A program made the position numbers and the translations under genes. Under the pieces are notes generated by a model. The model made no database searches. It was not told the origin of the DNA and saw only the letters and a program-made list of their open reading frames with translations. Below, in pieces: positions 1 to 7,879 of a stretch of 64,000 nucleotides of DNA (its first letter is position 1; each line of letters starts with the position of its first letter). Source of the DNA: JBBQZU01 sp041749535 (GTDB lineage Bacteria; Bacteroidota; Bacteroidia; Flavobacteriales_D; Cryomorphaceae); the NCBI GenBank assembly GCA_041749535.1, contig JBGTBE010000057.1, forward strand, positions 23,453 through 87,452, read 5' to 3'.

Positions 1-22
1 AGCCCGGATAATTCTCAATCCT

Positions 23-988
23 ATGAGAAATGCCACCAAACCTGCTTTAAGACATGCACTGGAATGGAGCATTTCACTTGCATTGTTCTTTATTGCTTGT
101 TGGATTTTGCTGACTTATGTAGGCGAAGTCTATAGGGTGAGGCAATCGAAGCAGTATGCAGATTATAACCCCGGAACGCTCCTGTGGGTGAATAAATGGC
201 ATACGGGTGCGAGAAAGGCCTTCAGCATATTGCACATGCCATATTTCTATATTGGTGATGGAACTCCAACCAGAAAGTACAGCAGAAACAAACAACTAGA
301 ATTAAGCAGAAATGATTTGGTTGTATTCAACCATGTTTTTCCGGATTCCATCGCGCCAGATGTAAGGCTCAGACTCATGAGCAGAATTATCGGTCTGCCC
401 GGCGATACCATTCGTATTTACCAGGGCAAACTGTATGTAAATGGTCAGGTGGTAATTCCTTCGGAGCATACCTTGGTCGATTTTGAAGCCCAATTAACAG
501 ACAGTGTAAATCTCACAGAACTTGCGCTAAAATACCACCTGAAAGATCTTCATTGGACCAAGGGTTTAAAGATAAGGTTTGCCTGCCATCCATTGAAATC
601 CTTAGATTTTGCGGGGGATTCACTGGTACATCGCTTTAACAGAATTATTGAGAGCGGTGCTGACCAAACAATCTTTGGAGCTGAAATAGAAGATGAAAAT
701 GGCGACAATTACGGTCCTGTAGTTGTCCCCTGGCTGGGGATGCCCGCGCAGTTTGACGCACAATCATTGTTTGCCCAAAAGCTATGGAAACAGCATGAAA
801 TGCATAGGCTCACCGAACAGGTATACGTGAACGACACGATTCCTGCGTTATCGTGTGATTATTACTTTGTGCTGAGTGATTACAGGAAAATAGGCAATGA
901 TTCAAGGTATTTTGGAGCAATTCCTGAGTACCTGATTATTGGCAAAGTGGCCAAAGTATTATGGAACCCTGATGCCGACCCTTCATGA
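23..988 (+). CDS. Signal peptidase I-like protein (S26 fold), apparently catalytically dead
   Basis: A 321-residue protein with one N-terminal membrane segment (about residues 13-33) and the general layout of Bacteroidota LepB. Box C/D is clear: LVVF, then RIIGLPGD at 121-128 and GKLYVNG. Box E survives as SDYR...NDSRYFGAIP. The residues that make LepB a peptidase are missing. The SMxPT nucleophile box before the LLWVNKW segment reads KQYAD, so the serine aligns with Lys43. The general-base lysine before RIIGLPGD is Ser120. The supporting serine of box E is Gly. LepB normally cleaves signal peptides at the outer face of the inner membrane; this copy probably has another role, perhaps as a partner of an active LepB upstream of the window. 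It overlaps the next gene by 4 bp (ATGA). Family assignment is firm, inactivity is inferred from motif alignment. Confidence 0.8.
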   Translation: MRNATKPALRHALEWSISLALFFIACWILLTYVGEVYRVRQSKQYADYNPGTLLWVNKWHTGARKAFSILHMPYFYIGDGTPTRKYSRNKQLELSRNDLVVFNHVFPDSIAPDVRLRLMSRIIGLPGDTIRIYQGKLYVNGQVVIPSEHTLVDFEAQLTDSVNLTELALKYHLKDLHWTKGLKIRFACHPLKSLDFAGDSLVHRFNRIIESGADQTIFGAEIEDENGDNYGPVVVPWLGMPAQFDAQSLFAQKLWKQHEMHRLTEQVYVNDTIPALSCDYYFVLSDYRKIGNDSRYFGAIPEYLIIGKVAKVLWNPDADPS

Positions 989-1593
989 ATGTAATTCTTC
1001 CACTCAGTATCATCCCCCCTGTGCCTTATTTCACAGCTGCACTCTCTGGTCATCCTGTTCAGATAGATCTTGGAGAGCACTACCAACATCAAACCATCAG
1101 AAATAGATATCATATTTTAGGTCCGAATGGTGTGGTAGCCCTTACAGTGAATGTGAAGAGTCAGCACGGGATCAAAACGCCATCTGCCCAGGTAGAGATT
1201 GATTACCAAAAGGCATGGCAACGCTCACATATTCGCACCTTGCAGGCAGCATATGGCAGTGCCCCATTCTATGCGCATTACATGGGACATATTATTGAAA
1301 TTCTCAGTGGAAATGAAAAGTCATTGGGTGAATTATTCATGAATACATGGCCCAAGTGGTTGAAACTACTCAGAATAACTCCGCATGCAGATTTTTCCGA
1401 TTTCTATTTAGAAGATCCTGTATCAATAGACTTTAGGGATCGAATAAAAGCACCACATTGGTTTGATGGGCGTATTGAAGCCAAAGAATATATGCAGGTT
1501 TTTATGGACCGTTCCCCATTTGTTCCGCATCTTTCAATTCTAGATTTGCTCTTCAATGAAGGTCCTGCTGCTGCCAAGTATATGCAGCCTTAG
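985..1593 (+). CDS. WbqC-like family protein
   Basis: A 202-residue soluble protein without signal peptide or membrane segment. The start (ILPLSIIPPVPYFTAAL), the YQHQTIRNRYHILGPNG stretch and the QKAWQRSHIRTLQAAYGSAPFYAHY stretch fit the WbqC-like family, which in many Bacteroidota is encoded beside signal peptidase I. The family is named after a polysaccharide-biosynthesis gene, but I know of no defined reaction for this branch. The ATGA overlap with the upstream gene indicates translational coupling. A 150-bp gap without recognisable sites follows. Confidence 0.8.
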   Translation: MNVILPLSIIPPVPYFTAALSGHPVQIDLGEHYQHQTIRNRYHILGPNGVVALTVNVKSQHGIKTPSAQVEIDYQKAWQRSHIRTLQAAYGSAPFYAHYMGHIIEILSGNEKSLGELFMNTWPKWLKLLRITPHADFSDFYLEDPVSIDFRDRIKAPHWFDGRIEAKEYMQVFMDRSPFVPHLSILDLLFNEGPAAAKYMQP

Positions 1594-1743
1594 ATGGATT
1601 GGCTTATATTTGGGGCAAATTAGAATTAAACAGATTAAGTATGGTTTTACAAGGCTTTTATCCATTAAGTCATAAGCATTTGGATGTAGTTTCCACTTTT
1701 TTTATGCACTTGTAGAGCTTAACAACATAACCTGAATTACTGA

Positions 1744-3387
1744 ATGGCCGCGCTGAAAGAACTTGAATTGAACAAAAATGATGATTCCATGCGCCTGCAT
1801 GTATCAAAGCTTCGGAGAACCCTTGATAAAATAAGTGAAGGTGGCGGGCCTGGCAAAATAAAAAAAGAACACGATAAGGGAAAACTCACTGCTAGAGAGC
1901 GGATTGACTTGCTGCTCGATGAGCGTGCTTCAAGGATCGAAATCGGAGCATTTGCCGGATACGACATGTATGCCGAGCACGGTGGTTGCCCGTGCGGTGG
2001 TGTTGTGGTGGTGGTGGGTTACATATGCGGCAGACAATGTGTGGTAGTTGCCAACGATGCTACCGTGAAGGCGGGCGCATGGTTTCCAATAACCGGCAAA
2101 AAGAATCTGCGCGCACAGGAAATAGCCATGGAGAACAGACTCCCCATTGTCTATCTGGTGGATAGTGCAGGAGTGTTTCTGCCGATGCAAGATGAAATTT
2201 TTCCTGATAAAGAGCATTTCGGGCGGATATTCCGCAACAATGCCATCATGTCATCAAGAGGCATTCCGCAGATTTCGGCTATAATGGGCAGTTGTGTGGC
2301 TGGTGGTGCTTACCTCCCCATCATGAGCGATGAAGCCATCATTGTAAATGGCACTGGAACAATTTTCCTTGCGGGATCTTACCTTGTGAAAGCGGCTGTA
2401 GGAGAGGATATTGACAATGAATCACTCGGAGGTGCAACTACACACAGCGAAATAAGCGGGGTCACAGATTATAAAGTTGAAAATGATCAGGAAGCCATAA
2501 GTACCATCAGAAGTCTTATTGATAAAATTGGAACGAATGGCACGACTGCAGGATTCAGCAAGACAGAACCGCTTGCACCCAAAGGTGACGTGCAGGAAAT
2601 ATACAAGTATTTCCCTGCAGAGAAATCAAAACCTTATGATGTAAAAGCCTTGCTTAGCTGCATATTGGACAATGGAGAATTCACTGAATATAAGGCAGGT
2701 TTCGGGCAAACCATCGTTTGCGCTTATGGACGCATCGAAGGTTGGGCAGTAGGCATTGTTGCTAATCAGCGCAACATTGTAAAGAGCAAGAAAGGCGAAA
2801 TGCAAATAGGAGGCGTTATCTACAGCGACTCTGCTGATAAAGCGGCCAGATTTATTATGAATTGCAACCAAAAGAATATACCGCTTGTTTTTATTCAGGA
2901 TGTAACCGGATTCATGGTAGGTAGCCGCAGTGAGCAAGGAGGAATCATCAAAGACGGAGCAAAACTCGTGAATGCAATGAGCAACTCTGTAGTGCCAAAA
3001 TTTACCATCATTACTGGCAATAGTTATGGCGCTGGAAATTACGCCATGTGCGGTAAGGCATACGATCCCAGACTAATCTTTGCATGGCCTACCGCTGAAA
3101 TTGCTGTGATGGGTGGGGCACAGGCAGCGAAGGTTTTGCTCCAGATAGAGGTGGCATCGCTAAAAGCCAAAGGAGAAATAATAACCCCTGAAAACGAGAA
3201 AGAACTCCTCAACAGAATTAAAAACCGCTACGATACCCAGACAAAACCAGAATACGCTGCTGCCCGGCTTTGGGTCGATGGCATTATTGACCCAGCCGAA
3301 ACCCGTAAGCACATCGCCATGGGTATTGAAGCTGCGAATAACGCTCCTGCCGAAAAACCATACAATGTGGGCGTATTACAAACCTAA
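1744..3387 (+). CDS. Acyl-CoA carboxylase, carboxyltransferase (beta) subunit
   Basis: A 547-residue biotin-dependent carboxyltransferase with the two crotonase-like lobes, N-lobe about 30-280 and C-lobe about 290-530. It transfers CO2 from carboxybiotin to an acyl-CoA. Similarity is greatest to the methylcrotonyl-CoA carboxylase beta type: DSAGVFLPMQDEIFPD, HFGRIFRNNAIMSS, MGSCVAGGAYLP, IFLAGSYLVKAAVGE and, in the C-lobe, GNSYGAGNYAMCGKAYDPR with AEIAVMGGAQAAKVL. The length matches that family. The MCC type is a leucine-degradation enzyme, but methylcrotonyl, geranyl and other acyl-CoA substrates cannot be told apart here. No biotin carboxylase or biotin-carrier gene lies nearby, so the alpha subunit must be encoded elsewhere. 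The esterase gene follows after 3 bp. Confidence 0.88.
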   Translation: MAALKELELNKNDDSMRLHVSKLRRTLDKISEGGGPGKIKKEHDKGKLTARERIDLLLDERASRIEIGAFAGYDMYAEHGGCPCGGVVVVVGYICGRQCVVVANDATVKAGAWFPITGKKNLRAQEIAMENRLPIVYLVDSAGVFLPMQDEIFPDKEHFGRIFRNNAIMSSRGIPQISAIMGSCVAGGAYLPIMSDEAIIVNGTGTIFLAGSYLVKAAVGEDIDNESLGGATTHSEISGVTDYKVENDQEAISTIRSLIDKIGTNGTTAGFSKTEPLAPKGDVQEIYKYFPAEKSKPYDVKALLSCILDNGEFTEYKAGFGQTIVCAYGRIEGWAVGIVANQRNIVKSKKGEMQIGGVIYSDSADKAARFIMNCNQKNIPLVFIQDVTGFMVGSRSEQGGIIKDGAKLVNAMSNSVVPKFTIITGNSYGAGNYAMCGKAYDPRLIFAWPTAEIAVMGGAQAAKVLLQIEVASLKAKGEIITPENEKELLNRIKNRYDTQTKPEYAAARLWVDGIIDPAETRKHIAMGIEAANNAPAEKPYNVGVLQT

Positions 3388-3390
3388 ACC

Positions 3391-4140
3391 ATGACAAAGT
3401 ACATATCCATTGCTCTTCTACTTTCTGTCTCTTTTTTGTCTTCTCAATGTTCTGCAAATGATGATGTTGAGACACTCACTCCTCTTGTCGCAGATACAAC
3501 AACCCACCCTGTTGATACTCCATCAATTCCCAGTAAGAACTTAAACTATCTTGCATTGGGCGACTCCTACACCATAGGAACAGGGGTTGGACCCTCAGAG
3601 AGATTCCCAATTCAGCTCAAGCAAAGGCTCATTGCAGATGGCTTTATGATGACAGATCCACTAATTATTGCTACCAATGGATGGACGACTGCAAGCTTGA
3701 TTGCAGCAACGGATAATTTCAAGGCGGACTCTGCATTCAATTTGGTTTCATTGCTGATCGGGGTGAACAACCAATACCAGGGAAGGCCTATTGGAGAATA
3801 TGAAACCCATTTTATGTTACTGCTGAACAGGGCTATAAGCTATGCAGGTGGTGATACCAGCCGTGTGTTTGTTGTTTCAATTCCAGATTACAGCGTAACT
3901 CCATTTGGTCAAAGCCTGAACCCCGCGAAAATTGCAGCTGAAATTGACATATTTAATGAAGTGAACAGGAACATCACTGAAAGCCTTGGGGTGAGCTACC
4001 ATTATATAACGGATATATCAAGGCTTGCTGCCGATAGTTCAGAGCTTGTGGCAAACGACAATTTGCATCCTTCAGGCGTTCAGTACGCCCTTTGGATTGA
4101 TTCTTTTTACGAAAGTGTTAAATTAAGTCTGTATGAGTAA
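3391..4140 (+). CDS. SGNH/GDSL-family hydrolase, predicted lipoprotein
   Basis: A 249-residue exported esterase-like protein. The N-terminus is a lipoprotein signal with lipobox LSSQC (Cys20). Block I is LALGDSY (nucleophile Ser59), block III is IGVNNQYQG (GxNN in place of the usual GxND), and block V is DNLHPSG, which supplies the Asp-His of the triad. It probably hydrolyses an ester on a lipid or carbohydrate at the envelope; the substrate is not visible. It begins 3 bp after the carboxylase gene and its last 8 bp overlap the next gene, so the three are likely co-transcribed. Confidence 0.85.
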   Translation: MTKYISIALLLSVSFLSSQCSANDDVETLTPLVADTTTHPVDTPSIPSKNLNYLALGDSYTIGTGVGPSERFPIQLKQRLIADGFMMTDPLIIATNGWTTASLIAATDNFKADSAFNLVSLLIGVNNQYQGRPIGEYETHFMLLLNRAISYAGGDTSRVFVVSIPDYSVTPFGQSLNPAKIAAEIDIFNEVNRNITESLGVSYHYITDISRLAADSSELVANDNLHPSGVQYALWIDSFYESVKLSLYE

Positions 4141-5059
4141 AATACTCCTAACCACTCTCCTATCTGTTTTCCTGACTATGTCTTATGCCCAGGTGTATAA
4201 CTGGGCTGATGGGGAAGAACCTATCAGACTCGACTCAGTTAAAGGTCTTGTAGTAGGTCTCAACCTTGGCTTTTACCAGGCAAATAGCAAAACGGCCAGC
4301 ATATATGGAGGCTATGGTTTTGACCGGGATGGAGTAAAACTCCCTTTTGCAACAAGCTGGCTAAACCAGGCCATACAAGGCAATCCACAAGCCATAGCAA
4401 GAACTTCAGATGCTGTGGGTTTGGCGCCTGGTGAGTGGCAATTCACCGAAAGTGACATGCCCGGTGCCATGCGATTCTCTCCTTCATTTATGTGGGGTGG
4501 GCACCTAAGGTACCATTTCACACCCGATTTCGCTTTGTTTGCCGAAGTGAATGGTACAAATCCTGTGACAGTTGGTGAATTCACTATCACCACATTTTCA
4601 GGCTCCAATCTTCCTGGAGAAGCTCAACAGTTCAGACAGTTTCAGATACGAGGAGAAGAGCAACGACTCATTTTTACCTTTGGAACCCACCAGGTTTTGG
4701 GAAGAAAAGCCAGAGAAAAACGCGGCACGAGCACTGTGTTTCTGCCATTTATTGATTTTGGACTGAACAGCACCTTCACTAAATTCGAAGAGAACCTTAT
4801 TAATCTTGGCGACTTCGTAGGACCTGTGGATCTGACGGTTTTTTACCAACAGCAAGGCATCCCTACCGACGAGGCCCGCGTGCTAACTGGAGTTGGTCTA
4901 GGTGCATTTGGCGGTCTTGGCGGACAAATTCATCTCGGGCAGGTCATCATGTTGGATTTGGCCTATATAGCCAGTTACGAGCAAGTGAAACTTGGCGAAA
5001 TCAATGAGCGCGCATTTCAACATATTTTTGTGTTGAGGGCTATCTGGACACGTTTCTGA
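4133..5059 (+). CDS. Predicted outer-membrane beta-barrel protein, unknown function
   Basis: 308 residues with a Sec signal peptide (MSKILLTTLLSVFLTMSYA, cleavage before Gln). The mature part has alternating hydrophobic strands, glycine/aromatic-rich turns and a C-terminal phenylalanine after IFVLRAIWTR, as expected of an outer-membrane barrel. I do not recognise a named family. The start lies inside the 3' end of the esterase gene (8-bp overlap), which suggests coupled translation. Confidence 0.7.
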   Translation: MSKILLTTLLSVFLTMSYAQVYNWADGEEPIRLDSVKGLVVGLNLGFYQANSKTASIYGGYGFDRDGVKLPFATSWLNQAIQGNPQAIARTSDAVGLAPGEWQFTESDMPGAMRFSPSFMWGGHLRYHFTPDFALFAEVNGTNPVTVGEFTITTFSGSNLPGEAQQFRQFQIRGEEQRLIFTFGTHQVLGRKAREKRGTSTVFLPFIDFGLNSTFTKFEENLINLGDFVGPVDLTVFYQQQGIPTDEARVLTGVGLGAFGGLGGQIHLGQVIMLDLAYIASYEQVKLGEINERAFQHIFVLRAIWTRF

Positions 5060-5067
5060 TTCTTACC

Positions 5068-5607
5068 ATGCATCCAGAAGCACTGCCAATTATTGAAACA
5101 GAGAGACTCTCTCTTCGTCCATTTACCGATGATGATGCGCACTTTATTCTGCACTTACTAAACAGTGAAAATTGGCTGAAGTATATTGGCAACAGGCAGG
5201 TGATTGTACCGCAACAGGCTATAAATTACCTGCATAACGGACCTATTAGGAGTTATGCTGAACACGGATTCGGGCCCTACATGGTGACCTTAAAAGCCGA
5301 CAATGAAGGAATAGGTCTTTGTGGACTCATCAAGCGTCCGCCACTTTCCCATCCCGATTTGGGCTTTGCATTTCTACCTGAATATGAGGGCAAGGGGTAT
5401 GCGTTCGAAGCAGCCCAGTCCATATTAAACTTCGGAATGAACGATTTGAAAATCCAGACCATCCTTGCTATTACAACCATGTATAACATAAGGTCTCAGA
5501 ATCTAATCGAAAGGCTGGGATTGCAGTTTCAGAATACCTTGTGGATGGAAGGCGACAACGAAGAGCTGATGCTGTATAGTACCGATAGCGAGGCCAGGTC
5601 GCAATGA
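5068..5607 (+). CDS. GNAT family N-acetyltransferase (RimJ/RimL-like)
   Basis: A 179-residue acetyltransferase. It opens with IIETERLSLRPFTDDDAHFILHLLNS, characteristic of the RimJ/RimL-type branch. The acetyl-CoA-binding region is DLGFAFLPEYEGKGYAFEAAQSIL (V/IGY and GKGYA elements), followed by NIRSQNLIERLGLQFQ. Members acetylate N-terminal or side-chain amines of ribosomal proteins, peptides or small molecules; the substrate cannot be deduced. It starts 8 bp after the barrel gene and may be the last gene of that operon. Confidence 0.85.
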   Translation: MHPEALPIIETERLSLRPFTDDDAHFILHLLNSENWLKYIGNRQVIVPQQAINYLHNGPIRSYAEHGFGPYMVTLKADNEGIGLCGLIKRPPLSHPDLGFAFLPEYEGKGYAFEAAQSILNFGMNDLKIQTILAITTMYNIRSQNLIERLGLQFQNTLWMEGDNEELMLYSTDSEARSQ

Positions 5608-5667
5608 CTGAAAAATATTCTGCATATTCAAAATCGCACTATCCACGCCAGAGGATTTCCATTTTCA

Positions 5668-5675
5668 TACCTTTG
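5668..5675 (+). promoter_or_regulatory. Bacteroidota -7 element directly before mtaB
   Basis: TACCTTTG matches TAnnTTTG exactly and ends only 4 bp before the mtaB ATG. There is no TTTG 19-21 bp upstream. If used, the transcript would be leaderless or nearly so. Confidence 0.4.
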
Positions 5676-5679
5676 CAGC

Positions 5680-7002
5680 ATGCTTCAATTTAAGAAGGTA
5701 GCCTTCTACACCCTGGGCTGTAAGCTAAATTTTTCTGAAACCAGCACCATAGCCCGTCAACTCACTGATGCCGGATATGCAAAGGTGCAATTTGAAGACA
5801 ACCCTGATGTTTTTGTACTCAATACCTGTTCTGTTACAGATCAGGCCGACAATAAGTGTCGTGCAATAGTGCGCAAGGCCTTAAGGGTAAACCCTGAAGC
5901 TGTTATTGTTGTGATTGGGTGCTATGCCCAGCTGAAACCACAGGAAATAGCTAGTATTCCAGGTGTAAACCTTGTGCTTGGTGCTGACGAAAAGTTCAAT
6001 GTGGTTTCCTTTCTTGAAGATGAGCTTATCTACACCAAGAATCGGGCAGAAGCCAAAGAAATTAAGCACACCCGCGATTTTGTACCTGGATTTTCTTCAG
6101 GTGACCGAACCCGCACTTTCCTAAAAGTTCAGGATGGATGCAATTATTTCTGCGCCTTTTGTACCATCCCACTGGCCAGAGGCCGATCGAGAAGTGCCTC
6201 GGTAGCCGAAACAGTAGCCCAGGCCAAAAAAGCAGCAAATGAAGGTGCCAAAGAAATAGTGCTCACGGGTGTGAATATTGGCGATTTCGGGCATGGTACT
6301 GAAGAAAAGTTCATAGACCTATTGCATGAACTTGAAGATGTTAATGAAGTTGAACGTTACAGAATATCAAGTATCGAACCCAACCTCCTCACCAACGAAA
6401 TTATAGCCTTCGTTGCGGAAAGTAAAAAATTTGCTCCCCACTTTCACATCCCACTTCAATCGGGAAGCGATGAGATACTGAGCGCGATGCGCAGGCGTTA
6501 CAGGTCGGAATTATACAGAGAACGGGTGCTTCAAATTAAAGATTTAATGCCCGATGCCAATATCGGAGTTGATGTAATTACCGGGTTCCCAGGAGAATCA
6601 GATGAAGATTTTTTAGCAACATACAATCTTCTCAATGAATTGCCAGTAGGTTATCTCCATGTATTTACATACTCTGAACGGCCCAATACCACAGCCCTAA
6701 GAATTGCCGATGTGGTGCCATTGAAGGTGCGACAGGAAAGAAACAAACAGCTTCGCATTCTTTCGCACAAAAAATCCAAAGCTTTCTACGCATCTCAAGT
6801 TGGCAAAATAGCTTCGGTCCTGTTCGAAGCAGAAGCCGAAGCCGAAGGGAATTGGATGTATGGCTTTACAGAGAATTATGTGAAAGTGAAAGCATCTTAT
6901 AATACTGCTTTGGTTAATATCCTGGTTCCCGTCGTGATTGGTACAACTGATCGCGATGGTGTTGCTTTCATTGAATTTGAACAGAAAGAAGCGTATGCAT
7001 GA
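5680..7002 (+). CDS. mtaB: tRNA (N6-threonylcarbamoyladenosine(37)-C2)-methylthiotransferase MtaB
   Basis: A 440-residue radical-SAM methylthiotransferase that converts t6A37 to ms2t6A in ANN-decoding tRNAs. The N-terminal MTTase domain has its three cluster cysteines: Cys14 in TLGCKLN, Cys50 in LNTCSVT and Cys81 in IGCYAQ. The radical-SAM motif CxxxCxxC is Cys154/158/161 (CNYFCAFC). A TRAM-like C-terminal region follows. GCKLN at the first cysteine and the total length favour MtaB over MiaB or RimO. The ATG chosen gives the normal family N-terminus. The last 8 bp overlap the next gene. Confidence 0.93.
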   Translation: MLQFKKVAFYTLGCKLNFSETSTIARQLTDAGYAKVQFEDNPDVFVLNTCSVTDQADNKCRAIVRKALRVNPEAVIVVIGCYAQLKPQEIASIPGVNLVLGADEKFNVVSFLEDELIYTKNRAEAKEIKHTRDFVPGFSSGDRTRTFLKVQDGCNYFCAFCTIPLARGRSRSASVAETVAQAKKAANEGAKEIVLTGVNIGDFGHGTEEKFIDLLHELEDVNEVERYRISSIEPNLLTNEIIAFVAESKKFAPHFHIPLQSGSDEILSAMRRRYRSELYRERVLQIKDLMPDANIGVDVITGFPGESDEDFLATYNLLNELPVGYLHVFTYSERPNTTALRIADVVPLKVRQERNKQLRILSHKKSKAFYASQVGKIASVLFEAEAEAEGNWMYGFTENYVKVKASYNTALVNILVPVVIGTTDRDGVAFIEFEQKEAYA

Positions 7003-7816
7003 CCATCTATTAGCGTCTTTGATCGACATCTCCCAAAAGGTTGGGAAATTTCTTGTGAAGGAACAGTCCCTCATAAAGCAAAGTGAGATCATGTTCAAAG
7101 GCCGCAGCAACGATATGGTTTCTCGAGCCGATAAGGAAGCTGAAATTCAATTCGTAGAATTTCTTGAAAAACTTCTGCCAGCTTCTGGATTTATTGCAGA
7201 AGAAGGTACAAGCAATAAACGTGGTGATGAATTCAATTGGATCATCGATCCACTTGACGGCACCACCAACTATTTGTATGGCATTCCATGTTTCTGCACA
7301 AGCGTAGCGCTTCTGCAAGATGACCAATTGGTGCTTGGCGTAATCTATGATCCTGTGCATGATGAGTGCTTCAGTGCGGCACTTGGTCGGGGAGCCCAAC
7401 TAAACAGCCGTAGAATATCAGTTTCATCCCAAAGTGAGTTCTCCAATTCGCTTGTGGCTACCGGTTTTCCTTATGACATCAAAGGCAGGCAAGCCGATTA
7501 TATGCAACTTTTAGCTAAGGTGAATTCTAAAACCCGTGGAATAAGAAGGCTAGGTTCAGCAGCCCTCGACATGGCCTATGTAGCATGTGGAAGGTTTGAT
7601 GCCTTTTATGAATATGGGCTAAAGCCATGGGATTGCGCTGCGGGTGCACTGATAATCAAGGAAGCCGGGGGAAGAGTGAGCGACTTTCTTGACGGTGAAA
7701 ACTATGTATTCGGCCAAACACTTCTCTGCGACAATGGGCATATTCACAGTGATATGCTTCAACTTACACAGCGTTTCGGCGATGGCACCAATGCAACAAA
7801 CTCAGGAATGATATGA
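6995..7816 (+). CDS. Inositol monophosphatase family protein
   Basis: 273 residues, Mg-dependent phosphatase of the IMPase/CysQ/FBPase superfamily. Metal-site motifs are complete: FIAEEG (Glu70), WIIDPLDGTTNY (Asp85, Asp88) and PWDCAAGALIIKEAGG (Asp213), preceded by NDMVSRADKEAE. Substrates in this family include myo-inositol-1-phosphate and, in bacteria, other sugar or nucleotide phosphates. A longer reading frame extends upstream inside mtaB; I chose the ATG at 6995 because it follows a purine-rich stretch, overlaps mtaB by only 8 bp and starts at the normal first helix. Confidence 0.9.
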   Translation: MHDHLLASLIDISQKVGKFLVKEQSLIKQSEIMFKGRSNDMVSRADKEAEIQFVEFLEKLLPASGFIAEEGTSNKRGDEFNWIIDPLDGTTNYLYGIPCFCTSVALLQDDQLVLGVIYDPVHDECFSAALGRGAQLNSRRISVSSQSEFSNSLVATGFPYDIKGRQADYMQLLAKVNSKTRGIRRLGSAALDMAYVACGRFDAFYEYGLKPWDCAAGALIIKEAGGRVSDFLDGENYVFGQTLLCDNGHIHSDMLQLTQRFGDGTNATNSGMI

Positions 7817-7825
7817 TATTTGTCA

Positions 7826-7856
7826 TTTGTCAAGCCGCTTTCAGCAGCTATATTTG
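7826..7856 (+). promoter_or_regulatory. PEPCK promoter (Bacteroidota -33/-7 type)
   Basis: TTTG at 7826-7829 and TATATTTG at 7849-7856 are separated by 19 bp, an exact match to the Bacteroidota consensus TTTG-N19-21-TAnnTTTG. The transcript would start around 7860-7863, leaving about 20 nt of leader before the ATG at 7880 and ruling out the upstream TTG as start. Confidence 0.75.
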
Positions 7857-7879
7857 AACCACAATTAAACAATACCACC

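Noticed and set aside
23..988. Sequencing frameshift as cause of missing LepB catalytic residues
   Set aside because: The frame is open throughout with family boxes in the correct order and spacing on both sides of each altered site, so substitutions rather than frameshifts are responsible.
1990..2015. GTGGTG-type microsatellite inside the carboxylase gene
   Set aside because: It encodes a valine-rich beta strand (GGVVVVVGY) that is conserved in carboxyltransferases; codon choice explains the repetition.
6697..7110. 137-codon open frame on the minus strand across mtaB and the phosphatase gene
   Set aside because: It is antisense to two well supported genes and has low-complexity, family-less translation; an ORF shadow.
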